NCBI RefSeq assembly: GCF_030704305.1
Contig: NZ_CP131935.1
Coordinates: 1,240,001 to 1,304,000, forward strand
Direction of reading: 5' to 3'
From: Massilia sp. R2A-15
Lineage (GTDB): Bacteria; Pseudomonadota; Gammaproteobacteria; Burkholderiales; Burkholderiaceae_D
Length of the DNA stretch: 64,000 nt
Shown piece after piece: positions 7,883 through 16,445 of this stretch (within the stretch, counting starts at the first letter, position 1; each line of letters opens with the position of its first letter). A program made the position numbers and the translations under genes. The notes under the pieces are model-generated. The model was not told the DNA's origin and did no database searches. It saw nothing but the letters and a program-made list of their open reading frames with translations.

Positions 7883-9259
7883 ATGGCAAAACCAAAAACG
7901 AATTACACCTGCAGCGACTGCGGCGGCGTCAGCTCCAAGTGGACCGGCCAGTGCACCGCCTGCCACCAGTGGAACACGCTGGTCGAAACCGTGGTCGAGG
8001 CCCCGGGCCTGAACCGCCTGTCGAATCCCGTTCACCGCAGCCTGGCGCAAACGGCGCCGGTGCTGTCGCTGGCCGACATCGAGGCGGTCGACGTGCCGCG
8101 CTTCGGCACCGGCATCGAGGAATTCGACCGCGTGCTGGGCGGCGGCCTGGTGGCCGGCGGCGTGGTGCTGATCGGCGGCGATCCCGGCATCGGCAAATCG
8201 ACCCTGCTGCTGCAGGCGCTGGCCAACATGTCGCGCACCAAGAGCACGCTATATGTGAGCGGCGAGGAGTCCGGCGCCCAGATCGCCCTGCGCGCGCGCC
8301 GGCTGGCGGTGGAGGCGACCGAGCTGAAACTGCAGGCCGAGATCCAGCTGGAGAAAATCCTCGGCACCCTGGCCGACCTGAAGCCGGAAGTGGCGGTGAT
8401 CGACTCGATCCAGACCCTGTATTCGGACGCCCTCAGTTCGGCGCCTGGCTCGGTGGCCCAGGTGCGCGAATGCGCGGCGCAGCTGACCCGCGTCGCCAAG
8501 CAGACCGGCGTGACCATCATCCTGGTCGGCCACGTGACGAAGGAGGGCGCGCTGGCCGGCCCGCGCGTGCTCGAACACATCGTCGACACCGTCCTTTATT
8601 TCGAAGGCGACACGCAGTCGAGCTTCCGCCTGGTGCGGGCCATCAAGAACCGCTTCGGCGCCGTCAACGAACTGGGCGTGTTCGCGATGAGCGAGAAGGG
8701 CCTGAAGGGCGTGTCGAATCCCTCGGCGCTGTTCCTGTCGAGCCACGACAGCGCGGTGCCGGGATCGTGCGTGATGGTGACCCAGGAAGGCACGCGCCCG
8801 CTGCTGGTCGAGATCCAGGCGCTGGTCGACACCAGCCATCTGCCGAACGCGCGCCGGCTGTCGGTCGGCCTCGAGCAGAACCGGCTGGCGATGCTGCTGG
8901 CCGTGCTGCACCGTCACGCCGGCATCGCCGCGTTCGACCAGGACGTGTTCATCAACGCGGTCGGCGGGGTGAAGATTACCGAGCCGGCGGCCGACCTGGC
9001 GGTGCTGTTGGCGATTAACTCGTCGATGCGCAACAAGCCGCTGCCGCGCGGACTGGTGGTGTTCGGCGAGGTCGGCCTGGCCGGCGAAATCCGCCCGGCG
9101 CCGCGCGGCCAGGAGCGCCTGCGCGAAGCGGCCAAGCTGGGCTTCTCGACGGCGCTGATCCCGAAATCGAACGCGCCCAAGCAAAAGATCGAGGGCATGA
9201 CGATCATCGCGGTCGAACGCATCGACGAAGCGTTCAACAAGCTGCGCGAACTCGATTGA
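7883..9259 (+). CDS. radA: DNA repair protein RadA
   Basis: RadA (Sms) is a RecA-like ATPase and branch-migration helicase that processes recombination intermediates. The 458-aa protein has an N-terminal zinc finger (CSDCGG...CTAC, residues about 10-28), Walker A GDPGIGKST near residue 97, the RadA-specific KNRFG motif near residue 256, and a C-terminal Lon-like domain from about residue 290. The length is normal. It is separated from alr by a palindromic repeat and from the next gene by 60 bases. Confidence 0.97.
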   Translation: MAKPKTNYTCSDCGGVSSKWTGQCTACHQWNTLVETVVEAPGLNRLSNPVHRSLAQTAPVLSLADIEAVDVPRFGTGIEEFDRVLGGGLVAGGVVLIGGDPGIGKSTLLLQALANMSRTKSTLYVSGEESGAQIALRARRLAVEATELKLQAEIQLEKILGTLADLKPEVAVIDSIQTLYSDALSSAPGSVAQVRECAAQLTRVAKQTGVTIILVGHVTKEGALAGPRVLEHIVDTVLYFEGDTQSSFRLVRAIKNRFGAVNELGVFAMSEKGLKGVSNPSALFLSSHDSAVPGSCVMVTQEGTRPLLVEIQALVDTSHLPNARRLSVGLEQNRLAMLLAVLHRHAGIAAFDQDVFINAVGGVKITEPAADLAVLLAINSSMRNKPLPRGLVVFGEVGLAGEIRPAPRGQERLREAAKLGFSTALIPKSNAPKQKIEGMTIIAVERIDEAFNKLRELD

Positions 9260-9319
9260 TGCTGCACGGCAACTTCTCTATAATGCGCAGTTCGAAGAAC
9301 GAGCATTTCTGGATGGGCC

Positions 9320-9640
9320 GTGTTGATTGAACAAAGAAATTCCCCGCGCCGCGTATTGAAGACGCGCGCCGTCGCCGTGTTCACCGGCGTGGCGCCGATC
9401 ACCGCGCGCACGATCGACGTCAGCGGCAATGGCATTTCGCTCAGTTTCAACCGGCAGATTCCGACGGGGCTCGAGTGCGACCTGACGTTCGACCTGTTTT
9501 TGGACGGCCAGATAAAGGAAATCAGGACGCGCTCGAAAGTGATGCACTGCGTGTTCAGCAATGGCGAGTACAAGGTCGGATTCCAGTTCCTGAACCTGGA
9601 GCTATCGGCGATGACCTTGCTGGCGAAGTTCTTGCGGTAG
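9320..9640 (+). CDS. PilZ domain protein
   Basis: A stand-alone PilZ domain of 106 aa, the usual cyclic-di-GMP receptor fold. It shows an arginine pair near the N-terminus (RNSPRR) and the DVSGNGIS motif corresponding to (D/N)xSxxG, which bind the nucleotide in this family. The predicted start is GTG at 9320, since no in-frame ATG fits; a TTG directly follows and could be used instead. The window also encodes two GGDEF/EAL proteins, so a c-di-GMP network is well represented. Its target process cannot be told from context. Confidence 0.85.
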   Translation: MLIEQRNSPRRVLKTRAVAVFTGVAPITARTIDVSGNGISLSFNRQIPTGLECDLTFDLFLDGQIKEIRTRSKVMHCVFSNGEYKVGFQFLNLELSAMTLLAKFLR

Positions 9641-9679
9641 GTCTGCTCTCGCCGCGCCGGTGTGCGCCATCATCGACCG

Positions 9680-9973
9680 ATGGCCAGGACCGGATATGTC
9701 TACATTCTTGCAAGTTCGCGATACGGCACGCTCTACACGGGCGTGACGTCGAATCTGGCTGGGAGGATGTGGCAGCATCGGAACCACCTGGTCGAGGGGT
9801 TCACCAGCACATACGAGGTGAGCAAGCTGGTCTGGTACGAAGTGCATGAAGAGATCTATCAGGCGATCACTCGGGAAAAACAAATCAAGGCGTGGAAGCG
9901 GACGTGGAAGATCAACATGGTGCATGCATTCAACCCGCAATGGCGCGATCTGTTTGACGAGATCGCCGGCTAG
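9680..9973 (+). CDS. GIY-YIG nuclease family protein
   Basis: A small 97-aa single-domain GIY-YIG protein. The signature is GYVYILAS near the N-terminus followed by LYTGVTSNLAGRMWQHR, with a REKQIKAWKR segment and a C-terminal acidic region, typical of the UvrC-like/YhbQ-like small members. These are putative endonucleases; the family's cellular role is mostly unknown. The ATG at 9680 is preferred over a GTG 18 bases upstream because the domain starts at once. It directly precedes a dense array of palindromic repeats. Confidence 0.85.
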   Translation: MARTGYVYILASSRYGTLYTGVTSNLAGRMWQHRNHLVEGFTSTYEVSKLVWYEVHEEIYQAITREKQIKAWKRTWKINMVHAFNPQWRDLFDEIAG

Positions 9974-9976
9974 GGA

Positions 9977-10351
9977 AGCTCAGCATGGGTTCCTGCCTTC
10001 GCAGGAACGACAGTCAAAAGCGCACCGATAACGCCGAGACCGTCATTCCTGCGCAGGCAGGAATCCATGCTGGCGCTGATTGGCCGCAGCATTTTGCACG
10101 CTCAGCATAGGTTCCTGCCTGCGCAGGAACGACACTCAAGCGAGCACCGACATCCTCAAGACCGTCATTCCTGCGCAGGCAGGAATCCATGCTGACGCTG
10201 ATTGGCCGCAGCATTTTGCACGCTCAGCATAGGTTCCTGCCTGCGCAGGAACGACAGTCAAAACCGCACCGATAACGCCGAGACCGTCATTCCTGCGAAG
10301 GCAGGAATCCATGCTGACTCAGCAGACGTTGCAGCCTGCGCAGGAACAACA
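9977..10351. repeat. Tandem array of REP-like palindromes, 122-bp period
   Basis: Seven alternating units of the TTCCTGC-GCAGGAA palindrome occupy this 375-base gap. Copies of ACCGTCATTCCTGCG start at 10039, 10161 and 10283, exactly 122 bp apart, each followed by the reverse-facing unit. Between them is a spacer with GATTGGCCGCAGCATTTTGC. The stretch contains no believable gene; short frames through it only encode the SCLRRND type of repeat peptide. Confidence 0.85.
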
Positions 10352-10355
10352 GGCC

Positions 10356-10379
10356 AAAAAAACGGCGCCTCGGGCGCCG
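10356..10379 (-). terminator. Rho-independent terminator for the 39-aa microprotein gene
   Basis: Read on the minus strand, the stem is GGCGCC-CGA-GGCGCC extended by C/G pairs and followed at once by a run of seven T. It lies 16 bases after the stop codon of the small minus-strand gene. Confidence 0.8.
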
Positions 10380-10394
10380 ATTTAGATTGAGGCT

Positions 10395-10514
10395 CTATTC
10401 CTCATGATACCGGTCATGCAACCGGCCAGATCCACCACGTACCTCGGTGATGATTTCGTACACTACCAATCCCCCCATACCGGCAAGGATGGCCATTACC
10501 AGTAGATTTAACAT
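10395..10514 (-). CDS. 39-aa predicted single-pass membrane microprotein
   Basis: A short reading frame encodes 39 residues: an uncharged stretch (MLNLLVMAILAGMGGLVVY, residues 1-19) that can span the membrane once, then a mixed polar tail ending HDRYHEE. Support for it being a real gene is positional. A strong ribosome-binding site (GGGAGGCGAC) sits nine bases before the ATG, and a clean rho-independent terminator follows the stop. I do not recognise the protein. Small membrane proteins of this type often modulate a larger membrane complex, but no partner is evident; the next gene upstream on this strand is sixA. Confidence 0.65.
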   Translation of the reverse strand: MLNLLVMAILAGMGGLVVYEIITEVRGGSGRLHDRYHEE

Positions 10515-10590
10515 AGTCTCTGTCGCCTCCCTCGTGATTACACCTTGAATCTAGCAGGTGCTGTCACCTTTACAAGGGATGTCGAGACAA

Positions 10591-11049
10591 CTATTTTACA
10601 ATCAGCTCCGGCGCCATCACCGCCTTCAGGTAGAAGCTGTCGGGGTCGTCCGCCTCTTTCTGCACGATCCACCAGGCATTCGCCTTTTTCATTTCCCAGT
10701 ACGCTTCCTGGCCGCCCACCAGCAGTGCGGCCACTTGACCCAGCGTCGGCTGGTGCCCGACCACCATCACCGCTTCCTTGCCCTTGGGCCAGTTCACCGC
10801 GCGCAGCACGTCCTGCGCCGAGGCGCCCGGCCCGATCTCCTGCACCACCTTGTACTTGCGACCCAGCGGCTCGACCGTCTGCAAGGTGCGCAGGGCAGGG
10901 CTGACCAGGATCTTGCACCCTTCCGGCAACTGGCTGTCGAGCCATTCGGCCATGCGCCGCGCCTGCTTCTGTCCCTTCGCCGTCAACGGCCTTTGCAAGT
11001 CCGGTGAGCCTTCTTCCGCTTCCGCGTGACGCCACAAGATCAGGTCCAT
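10591..11049 (-). CDS. sixA: Phosphohistidine phosphatase SixA
   Basis: A compact histidine-phosphatase-superfamily protein of 152 aa with the RHAEAE catalytic motif right at the N-terminus (DLILWRHAEA) and the second histidine in VVGHQPTLG. SixA removes phosphate from histidine in phosphotransfer domains. The ATG at 11049 starts the protein directly at its first strand; the frame is open further upstream but has no family similarity. It lies 22 bases downstream of ppk on the same strand, so the two may be co-transcribed from the Pho-box promoter. Confidence 0.9.
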   Translation of the reverse strand: MDLILWRHAEAEEGSPDLQRPLTAKGQKQARRMAEWLDSQLPEGCKILVSPALRTLQTVEPLGRKYKVVQEIGPGASAQDVLRAVNWPKGKEAVMVVGHQPTLGQVAALLVGGQEAYWEMKKANAWWIVQKEADDPDSFYLKAVMAPELIVK

Positions 11050-11071
11050 GCCATCCTCCGTTCGGTTGCGC

Positions 11072-13162
11072 CTAGCCGTCGATGCTGTTCTCCGCCGAGC
11101 CAAGCAATTCCATCAGATACCGCTGCGCCGAAAACTCCGTCTGCTTGCCGCGCGCGCGCCGCCGCTGGTAGCGCCCGTCCGGCTCCAGCTCCCACGCGTT
11201 CGAGTTGTCTTTGAGGTAGGGGTTCAATCCTTCCTCGATCACGCGTTTCTTTAGCCCCTTGTCCAGCACCGGGAACGCGACTTCGATGCGGCGGAACAGG
11301 TTGCGGCTCATCCAGTCGGCGCTGGCCAGGTGCACGTCGTGCGCCAGGTCGTTCCTGAAATAATAGATCCGGCTGTGCTCGAGGTAGCGCCCGATGATCG
11401 AGCGCACCTTGATGTTTTCCGACAGCCCCGGCACGCCCGGCCGCAAGGTGCAGGCGCCGCGCACGATCAGGTCGATCTTCACGCCGTCGTGCGAGGCCGC
11501 GTACAGCGCGCGGATCACCGATTCGTCCACCAGCGCATTGACCTTGGCGATGATGCGTCCCGGCCGGCCCGCGCGGGCGATGCGCGCCTCGTTGCGGATC
11601 GCCTTGATGATCTGCTCCTGCAGCGCGAACGGCGCGAGCCACAGGTGCGTCAGCTTGTGCGGCTTGGTCAGGCTGGTCAGATGGATGAACACCTCGTTAA
11701 CCTCTTCGCCGATCTGCTGGTGCGCCGTCAGCAGCCCGAAGTCGGTGTACAGCCGCGTGGTGGTCAGGTGATAGTTGCCGGTGCCCAGATGGGAATAATA
11801 TTGCAGGCCCTCGGCCTCGCGCCGGATCACCAGCGCCACCTTGGCGTGCGTCTTCAGGCCGACCACGCCGTACACCACTTGCGCGCCGGCTTCCTCCAGC
11901 TTGTCGGCCCAGTTGATGTTGGCCTCTTCGTCGAAGCGCGCCTTCAGCTCGACCACGACGATCACTTCCTTGCCCAGCTGCGCCGCCTTGATCAGCGCTT
12001 CCATCAGGTCCGAATCCATGCCGGTGCGGTAGATGGTCTGCTTGATCGCCACCACCTGCGGGTCGGTCGCGGCCACGCAGATGAAGTCGATCACGGTCTG
12101 GAACGACTGGAACGGATGGTGCAGCAGGATGTCGTTCTTGCGCATCTGCTCGAAAATGTCGAGGTTGGCGCTCTTTTGCGCCATGCCGGCGATGAACGGC
12201 GGGAAGCGCATCGACGGCTGCTGCACCAGGTCGATCATCTCGGCCAGGCGCACCAGGTTCACCGGGCCATCGACCGCGTACAGCCGGCTCGGCTCCAGGT
12301 TGAACTGGCCGAGCAGGAAATCGGACAGCTCGGGCGGGCAGTTCTTGGCCACTTCGAGCCGCACCGCAGTGCCGTACTGGCGCCCCTGCAGTTCGCCCTT
12401 GAGTGCCTGGCGCAGGTTTTTCACTTCGCCTTCGTCGACCCACAGGTCGCTGTCGCGGGTTATGCGAAATTGCGAATAAGCGATCACGTCGCGTCCGGTA
12501 AACATGTCCTCGACATGCGAGTGGATCACCGAGGACAGCAGGCAGAACAGCTGGCCGCCGCCTTTCGACAGATCATCCGGCAGCTGGATCACCCTTGGCA
12601 GCACCCGCGGCGCCTTCACGATGGCGATCGCGGTGCCGCGCCCGAACGCGTCCTTGCCCGACAGCGAGACGATGAAGTTCAGGCTCTTGTTGCTCACCTG
12701 CGGGAAGGGATGGGCCGGGTCGAGCCCGATCGGCGTGAGCAGGGGGCGCACCTCGCGCTCGAAATACTGCTTGACCCACGCGCGCTGCGCCTCGTTGCGG
12801 TCGGTGTGGCGCACCAGGTGCACGCCGCGCGCGCGCAGCTGCGGCAGCACTTCGGTGTTGAGGATGTCGTACTGCTGCCTGACCAGCGCGTGGCATTCCT
12901 TGCAGATGCGATCGAGCGTGGCGGCCAGCGATGGATCGGGATGCAGCGCGCCCTGCGCCAGCAGGCTGGCCACGCGCACCTCGAAAAATTCGTCGAGGTT
13001 GTTACTGACGATGCACAGGTAGCGCAGCCGCTCGAGCAGCGGAATGCGCTTGTCGTCGGCCTGGGCCAGCACGCGCCGGTTGAACATCAGCTGCGACAGT
13101 TCCCGGTCCAGGAAGATGGCGGCCTTGGGCGATTCGGCATGCAGCGCGGGTCGGGTGGTCAT
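11072..13162 (-). CDS. ppk1: Polyphosphate kinase 1
   Basis: PPK1 makes inorganic polyphosphate from ATP at the membrane. The 696-aa protein has the full family architecture: N domain (FLDRELSQLMFNRRVL), head domain, and the two PLD-like catalytic domains, with the phosphorylated histidine region YSHLGTGNYH in the first and the second conserved His in RYLEHSRIYYF. Length is normal. A Pho box and TAGAAT -10 lie 38-71 bases upstream of its start on this strand, so it is probably induced by phosphate limitation through the PhoB encoded in this same region. Confidence 0.97.
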   Translation of the reverse strand: MTTRPALHAESPKAAIFLDRELSQLMFNRRVLAQADDKRIPLLERLRYLCIVSNNLDEFFEVRVASLLAQGALHPDPSLAATLDRICKECHALVRQQYDILNTEVLPQLRARGVHLVRHTDRNEAQRAWVKQYFEREVRPLLTPIGLDPAHPFPQVSNKSLNFIVSLSGKDAFGRGTAIAIVKAPRVLPRVIQLPDDLSKGGGQLFCLLSSVIHSHVEDMFTGRDVIAYSQFRITRDSDLWVDEGEVKNLRQALKGELQGRQYGTAVRLEVAKNCPPELSDFLLGQFNLEPSRLYAVDGPVNLVRLAEMIDLVQQPSMRFPPFIAGMAQKSANLDIFEQMRKNDILLHHPFQSFQTVIDFICVAATDPQVVAIKQTIYRTGMDSDLMEALIKAAQLGKEVIVVVELKARFDEEANINWADKLEEAGAQVVYGVVGLKTHAKVALVIRREAEGLQYYSHLGTGNYHLTTTRLYTDFGLLTAHQQIGEEVNEVFIHLTSLTKPHKLTHLWLAPFALQEQIIKAIRNEARIARAGRPGRIIAKVNALVDESVIRALYAASHDGVKIDLIVRGACTLRPGVPGLSENIKVRSIIGRYLEHSRIYYFRNDLAHDVHLASADWMSRNLFRRIEVAFPVLDKGLKKRVIEEGLNPYLKDNSNAWELEPDGRYQRRRARGKQTEFSAQRYLMELLGSAENSIDG

Positions 13163-13199
13163 TGGGAGTCTGTAAATAATTGCAATTTATTACGACTTT

Positions 13200-13233
13200 A
13201 TTCTAATTGGAAAATATGACAAGTGGGTGACCC
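13200..13233 (-). promoter_or_regulatory. Pho box and -10 element for ppk1
   Basis: On the minus strand GGGTCACCCACTTGTCAT (13233-13216) has two GTCA cores 11 bp apart, as in the PhoB consensus CTGTCATAAATCTGTCAC. Ten bases further is TAGAAT (13205-13200), a five-of-six match to the -10 consensus. This is the spacing of class II Pho promoters, where the Pho box replaces the -35. Confidence 0.75.
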
Positions 13234-13316
13234 GGCCGGCTCAATCGTGCGCCGGTCCCATAGCTCTGCCAGAGTATCATGCAGCGGAATTCCAGAATAT
13301 TTCCACGATTCTCGGC

Positions 13317-13350
13317 ATGTCATAAACGTGTCATATTTGGCGGATAGACT
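13317..13350 (+). promoter_or_regulatory. Pho box and -10 element for pstS
   Basis: ATGTCATAAACGTGTCAT (13317-13334) matches the PhoB box closely, with GTCA cores 11 bp apart. Ten bases later TAGACT (13345-13350) can serve as -10, giving a leader of about 36 bases and an AAAGGA ribosome-binding site before the pstS ATG. Confidence 0.85.
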
Positions 13351-13392
13351 GCGCAGCATTCACCCGCCGCACCTCTTTCAAAAGGATCTGAT

Positions 13393-14433
13393 ATGCGCAT
13401 GAAATTGCTGTTCGCTTCGATGTTGATCGGTACTTCCGCAATCCTGACGAACGCCGCCATGGCCGCCGACATGACCGGCGCCGGCGCCACCTTCCCATAC
13501 CCGATCTACGCCAAGTGGGCGGAGATGTACAAGAAATCGACCGGCAACGGCCTGAACTACCAGTCGGTCGGCTCGGGCGCGGGCATCAAGCAGATCAAGG
13601 CGAAGACGGTCGACTTCGGCGCCTCCGACATGCCTTTGAAGGCGGAAGAGCTGGACGCGGCCGGCCTGGTGCAGTTCCCGGCCATCATGGGCGGCGTGGT
13701 CACCATCGTCAACCTCGACGGCGTCACGCCCGGCATGCTGAAGCTGACCGGTCCGGTCATCGCCGACATCTACCTCGGCAAGATCACCAAGTGGAATGCG
13801 CCTGAAATCGCCGCGCTGAACCCTGGCGTGAAAATCCCGGCCGAAGACATCACCGTGGTGCACCGCGCCGACGGCTCGGGCACCTCCTTCCTGTTCACCG
13901 ACTACCTGTCGAAAACCAACGCCGACTTCAAGAGCAAGATCGGCGCCGGCACCGCGGTGAAGTGGGTGATCGGCGTGGGCGGCAAGGGCAACGAAGGCGT
14001 CGCCGCCAACGTCCAGCGCATCAAGGGCGCGATCGGCTACGTCGAGTGGGCCTACGCCAAGAAGAACAAGATGGCGCACACCCAGCTGAAGAATAAGGAC
14101 GGCGTGTTCCTGCAGCCCGATGACGACAACTTCAAGGCCGCCGCCGCCAACGCCGACTGGGCCAAGACCCCGGGCTTCGGCGTGGTGCTGACCGACCAGG
14201 CCGGCAAGGCAGCATGGCCGATCACTGGCGCGTCGTACATCCTGATGCACAAGTCGCAGGCCGACGCGGCCAAGGGCAAGGAAGTGCTGAAGTTCTTCGA
14301 CTGGGCCTACAAGAACGGCGGCGCCGCCGCGGCCGAGCTGGACTACGTGCCGATGCCGGCCAGCGTGACCAAGCTGGTCGAGGACGGCTGGAAAGCCACC
14401 CTCAAGGACGCTTCGGGCAAGGCGATTTGGTAA
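13393..14433 (+). CDS. pstS: Phosphate ABC transporter substrate-binding protein PstS
   Basis: The periplasmic phosphate-binding component, 346 aa. A signal peptide ends near residue 25 (NAAMA-ADMTGAG). The mature N-terminus GAGATFPYPIYAKW and the motifs SVGSGAG and HRADGSGTSF, which bind phosphate through serine, threonine, arginine and aspartate, are all present. It is the first gene of pstSCAB-phoU-phoB-phoR, driven by the Pho box upstream. A palindromic repeat separates it from pstC, which would allow more PstS than membrane components. Confidence 0.97.
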   Translation: MRMKLLFASMLIGTSAILTNAAMAADMTGAGATFPYPIYAKWAEMYKKSTGNGLNYQSVGSGAGIKQIKAKTVDFGASDMPLKAEELDAAGLVQFPAIMGGVVTIVNLDGVTPGMLKLTGPVIADIYLGKITKWNAPEIAALNPGVKIPAEDITVVHRADGSGTSFLFTDYLSKTNADFKSKIGAGTAVKWVIGVGGKGNEGVAANVQRIKGAIGYVEWAYAKKNKMAHTQLKNKDGVFLQPDDDNFKAAAANADWAKTPGFGVVLTDQAGKAAWPITGASYILMHKSQADAAKGKEVLKFFDWAYKNGGAAAAELDYVPMPASVTKLVEDGWKATLKDASGKAIW

Positions 14434-14445
14434 CTGAAGTAACGT

Positions 14446-14533
14446 GTCGTACCTGCGGAGGCAGGTACCCATACTGAGCGTGCGGAACTATTTGGCATAT
14501 TCAGCATGGGTACCTGCCTTCGCAGGTACGACA
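14446..14533. repeat. REP-like palindrome between pstS and pstC
   Basis: Inverted pair GTCGTACCTGCGGAGGCAGGTACCCATAC ... GGGTACCTGCCTTCGCAGGTACGAC. It is a variant of the window-wide unit in which TTCCTGC is changed to TACCTGC and the opposite arms to GCAGGTA, so pairing is preserved. Confidence 0.8.
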
Positions 14534-14564
14534 AGCCTGTGCAATCAACCAAGTAAAGATTCAA

Positions 14565-15578
14565 ATGAGTGCAAACCCACCTGCGGCCCTGGCCGACGTG
14601 CAGGACCCTGACGCGGCGGAGCGCCACGCAGTGATGCATTCCACGATGCGCAAGCAGCGCTTCCAGGATTTCCTTTTCCATAAAGTGACGATGCTGTTCG
14701 CCGCATCGGTGCTGCTCGTCCTGGTCGGCATCATCGTGTCGCTGATCATCGGCGCCATTCCGGCCTTCCGCGAATTCGGCCCCGGCTTCATCACCAACAT
14801 CGAGTGGGACCCGGTCAACGACCAGTACGGTGCGCTGATCGCCATCACCGGCACCCTGGTCACGTCCTTCATCGCCTTGCTGATCGCGTTTCCGGTCAGC
14901 TTCGGCATCGCACTGTTCCTCACCGAGATCTGCCCGGTCTGGCTGCGCCGCCCGATGGGCACCGCGGTCGAGCTGCTGGCCGGCGTGCCGTCGATCATCT
15001 ACGGCATGTGGGGCCTGTTCGTGTTCGCGCCCATGTTCGGCGACTACGTGCAGCCATTTCTGAAGCACACGCTGGGCGCCTTGCCCATCATCGGCAAGCT
15101 GTTTTCCGGCCCGACCATGGGCATCGGCATCCTGACGGCCGGCCTGATCCTGGCCGTGATGATCATCCCCTTCATTTCCTCGGTGATGCGCGACGTGTTC
15201 GAGATCGTGCCGGCGGTGCTGAAGGAGTCGGCATACGGCCTCGGCTGCACCAAGTGGGAAGTGGTGCGCAAGGTGGTGCTGCCTTACACCAAGACCGGCG
15301 TGGTCGGCGGCGTGATGCTGGGCCTGGGCCGCGCGCTGGGCGAGACCATGGCCGTCACTTTTGTCATCGGCAACGCCAACACGCTGTCGTGGTCGCTGTT
15401 CTCGGCCGGTAACTCGATCTCCTCGACCCTGGCCAACGAATTTGCCGAGGCGGCCAACCCGCTGCACGTGTCGTCGCTGTTCGCGCTGGCGCTGATCCTC
15501 TTCGCCATCACCTTTATCGTTTTGTCCGCGGCCAAGCTGATGCTGCTCGGAATGTCCCGCAAGGAGGGCGTCAAGTGA
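14565..15578 (+). CDS. pstC: Phosphate ABC transporter permease PstC
   Basis: An inner-membrane permease of 337 aa with six predicted helices, the first at about residues 42-65. The binding-protein-dependent transport signature (the EAA loop, with [20 protein letters not shown]) is present near residue 222. It pairs with PstA to form the phosphate channel. It starts with ATG 32 bases after the palindromic repeat. Its stop overlaps the GTG start of pstA in GTGA, indicating coupling. Confidence 0.96.
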   Translation: MSANPPAALADVQDPDAAERHAVMHSTMRKQRFQDFLFHKVTMLFAASVLLVLVGIIVSLIIGAIPAFREFGPGFITNIEWDPVNDQYGALIAITGTLVTSFIALLIAFPVSFGIALFLTEICPVWLRRPMGTAVELLAGVPSIIYGMWGLFVFAPMFGDYVQPFLKHTLGALPIIGKLFSGPTMGIGILTAGLILAVMIIPFISSVMRDVFEIVPAVLKESAYGLGCTKWEVVRKVVLPYTKTGVVGGVMLGLGRALGETMAVTFVIGNANTLSWSLFSAGNSISSTLANEFAEAANPLHVSSLFALALILFAITFIVLSAAKLMLLGMSRKEGVK

Positions 15579-16435
15579 CCGCCGATGCTCGCAACCCCGT
15601 TTATCGCAAGCGCCTGTGGCGCCACCGCGCCGGCATCGCGCTGTCGGTGCTGGCCATGTCGATCGGCCTGGCCGCGCTGGCCTGGATCCTCGGCACCTTG
15701 CTGGTCAAGGGCTTCGGCGGCCTGCACGCGTCGATCTTTACCCAGGACACCCCGGCGCCGGGCGGCGACGGCGGCGGCCTGCGCAACGCCATCGTCGGTT
15801 CGCTGATGATGGTCGGCCTGTCGACCGCGATCAGCACCCCGATCGGCATCCTGGCCGGCGTCTACCTGGCCGAATACGGCGAGCGCAACAAATTTGCCCA
15901 GGTGACACGCTTCGTCACCGACATCATGCTGTCGGCGCCGTCGATCGTCATCGGCCTGTTCGTCTACGCGCTGTACGTGGCCCACGCTAAGCATTTTTCC
16001 GGGTACGCCGGCACCATCGCGCTGTCGCTGATTGCCGTGCCGGTGGTCGTGCGCACCACCGACAACATGCTGCGCCTGGTGCCCAACAGCCTGCTCGAAG
16101 CCGCCTTCGCGCTGGGCGCCCCGCGCTGGAAGGTGGCGACCATGGTGCGCCTGCGCGCCGTGAAGGCCGGCGTGATCACCGGCGTGCTGCTGGCGCTGGC
16201 CCGCATTTCGGGCGAAACCGCGCCGCTGCTGTTCACCGCGCTCAACAACCAGTTCTTCAGCGCCGACATGAACGCGCCGCTGGCCAACCTGCCGGTGGTG
16301 ATCTACAGCTTCGCCATGAGCCCGTACGACAACTGGCGCAACCTGGCCTGGGGCGGCGCGCTCGTCGTCACCTTCAGCGTGCTGTTGCTCAACATCCTGT
16401 CGCGCACCGTGTTCAGCCAGAAAACACCGAAATGA
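15575..16435 (+). CDS. pstA: Phosphate ABC transporter permease PstA
   Basis: The second permease subunit, 286 aa, with six hydrophobic segments and the conserved EAA-loop region ([19 protein letters not shown]) near residue 171. The start is GTG at 15575, overlapping the pstC stop by four bases; the alternative of a downstream ATG would remove the N-terminal cytoplasmic segment RKRLWRHR. pstB follows after ten bases. Function is assigned from sequence and operon position. Confidence 0.96.
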   Translation: MTADARNPVYRKRLWRHRAGIALSVLAMSIGLAALAWILGTLLVKGFGGLHASIFTQDTPAPGGDGGGLRNAIVGSLMMVGLSTAISTPIGILAGVYLAEYGERNKFAQVTRFVTDIMLSAPSIVIGLFVYALYVAHAKHFSGYAGTIALSLIAVPVVVRTTDNMLRLVPNSLLEAAFALGAPRWKVATMVRLRAVKAGVITGVLLALARISGETAPLLFTALNNQFFSADMNAPLANLPVVIYSFAMSPYDNWRNLAWGGALVVTFSVLLLNILSRTVFSQKTPK

Positions 16436-16445
16436 AAGTCCTGAA

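Noticed and set aside
10014..10214. Minus-strand frame of 66 codons through the palindrome array
   Set aside because: It encodes only the SCLRRND/PAQAGT peptides produced by the repeats and has no ribosome-binding site.
9977..10351. CRISPR-like appearance of the regular repeats
   Set aside because: Units are palindromes in alternating direction, the 122-bp period is too long, spacers are themselves repeated, and no cas gene is nearby.
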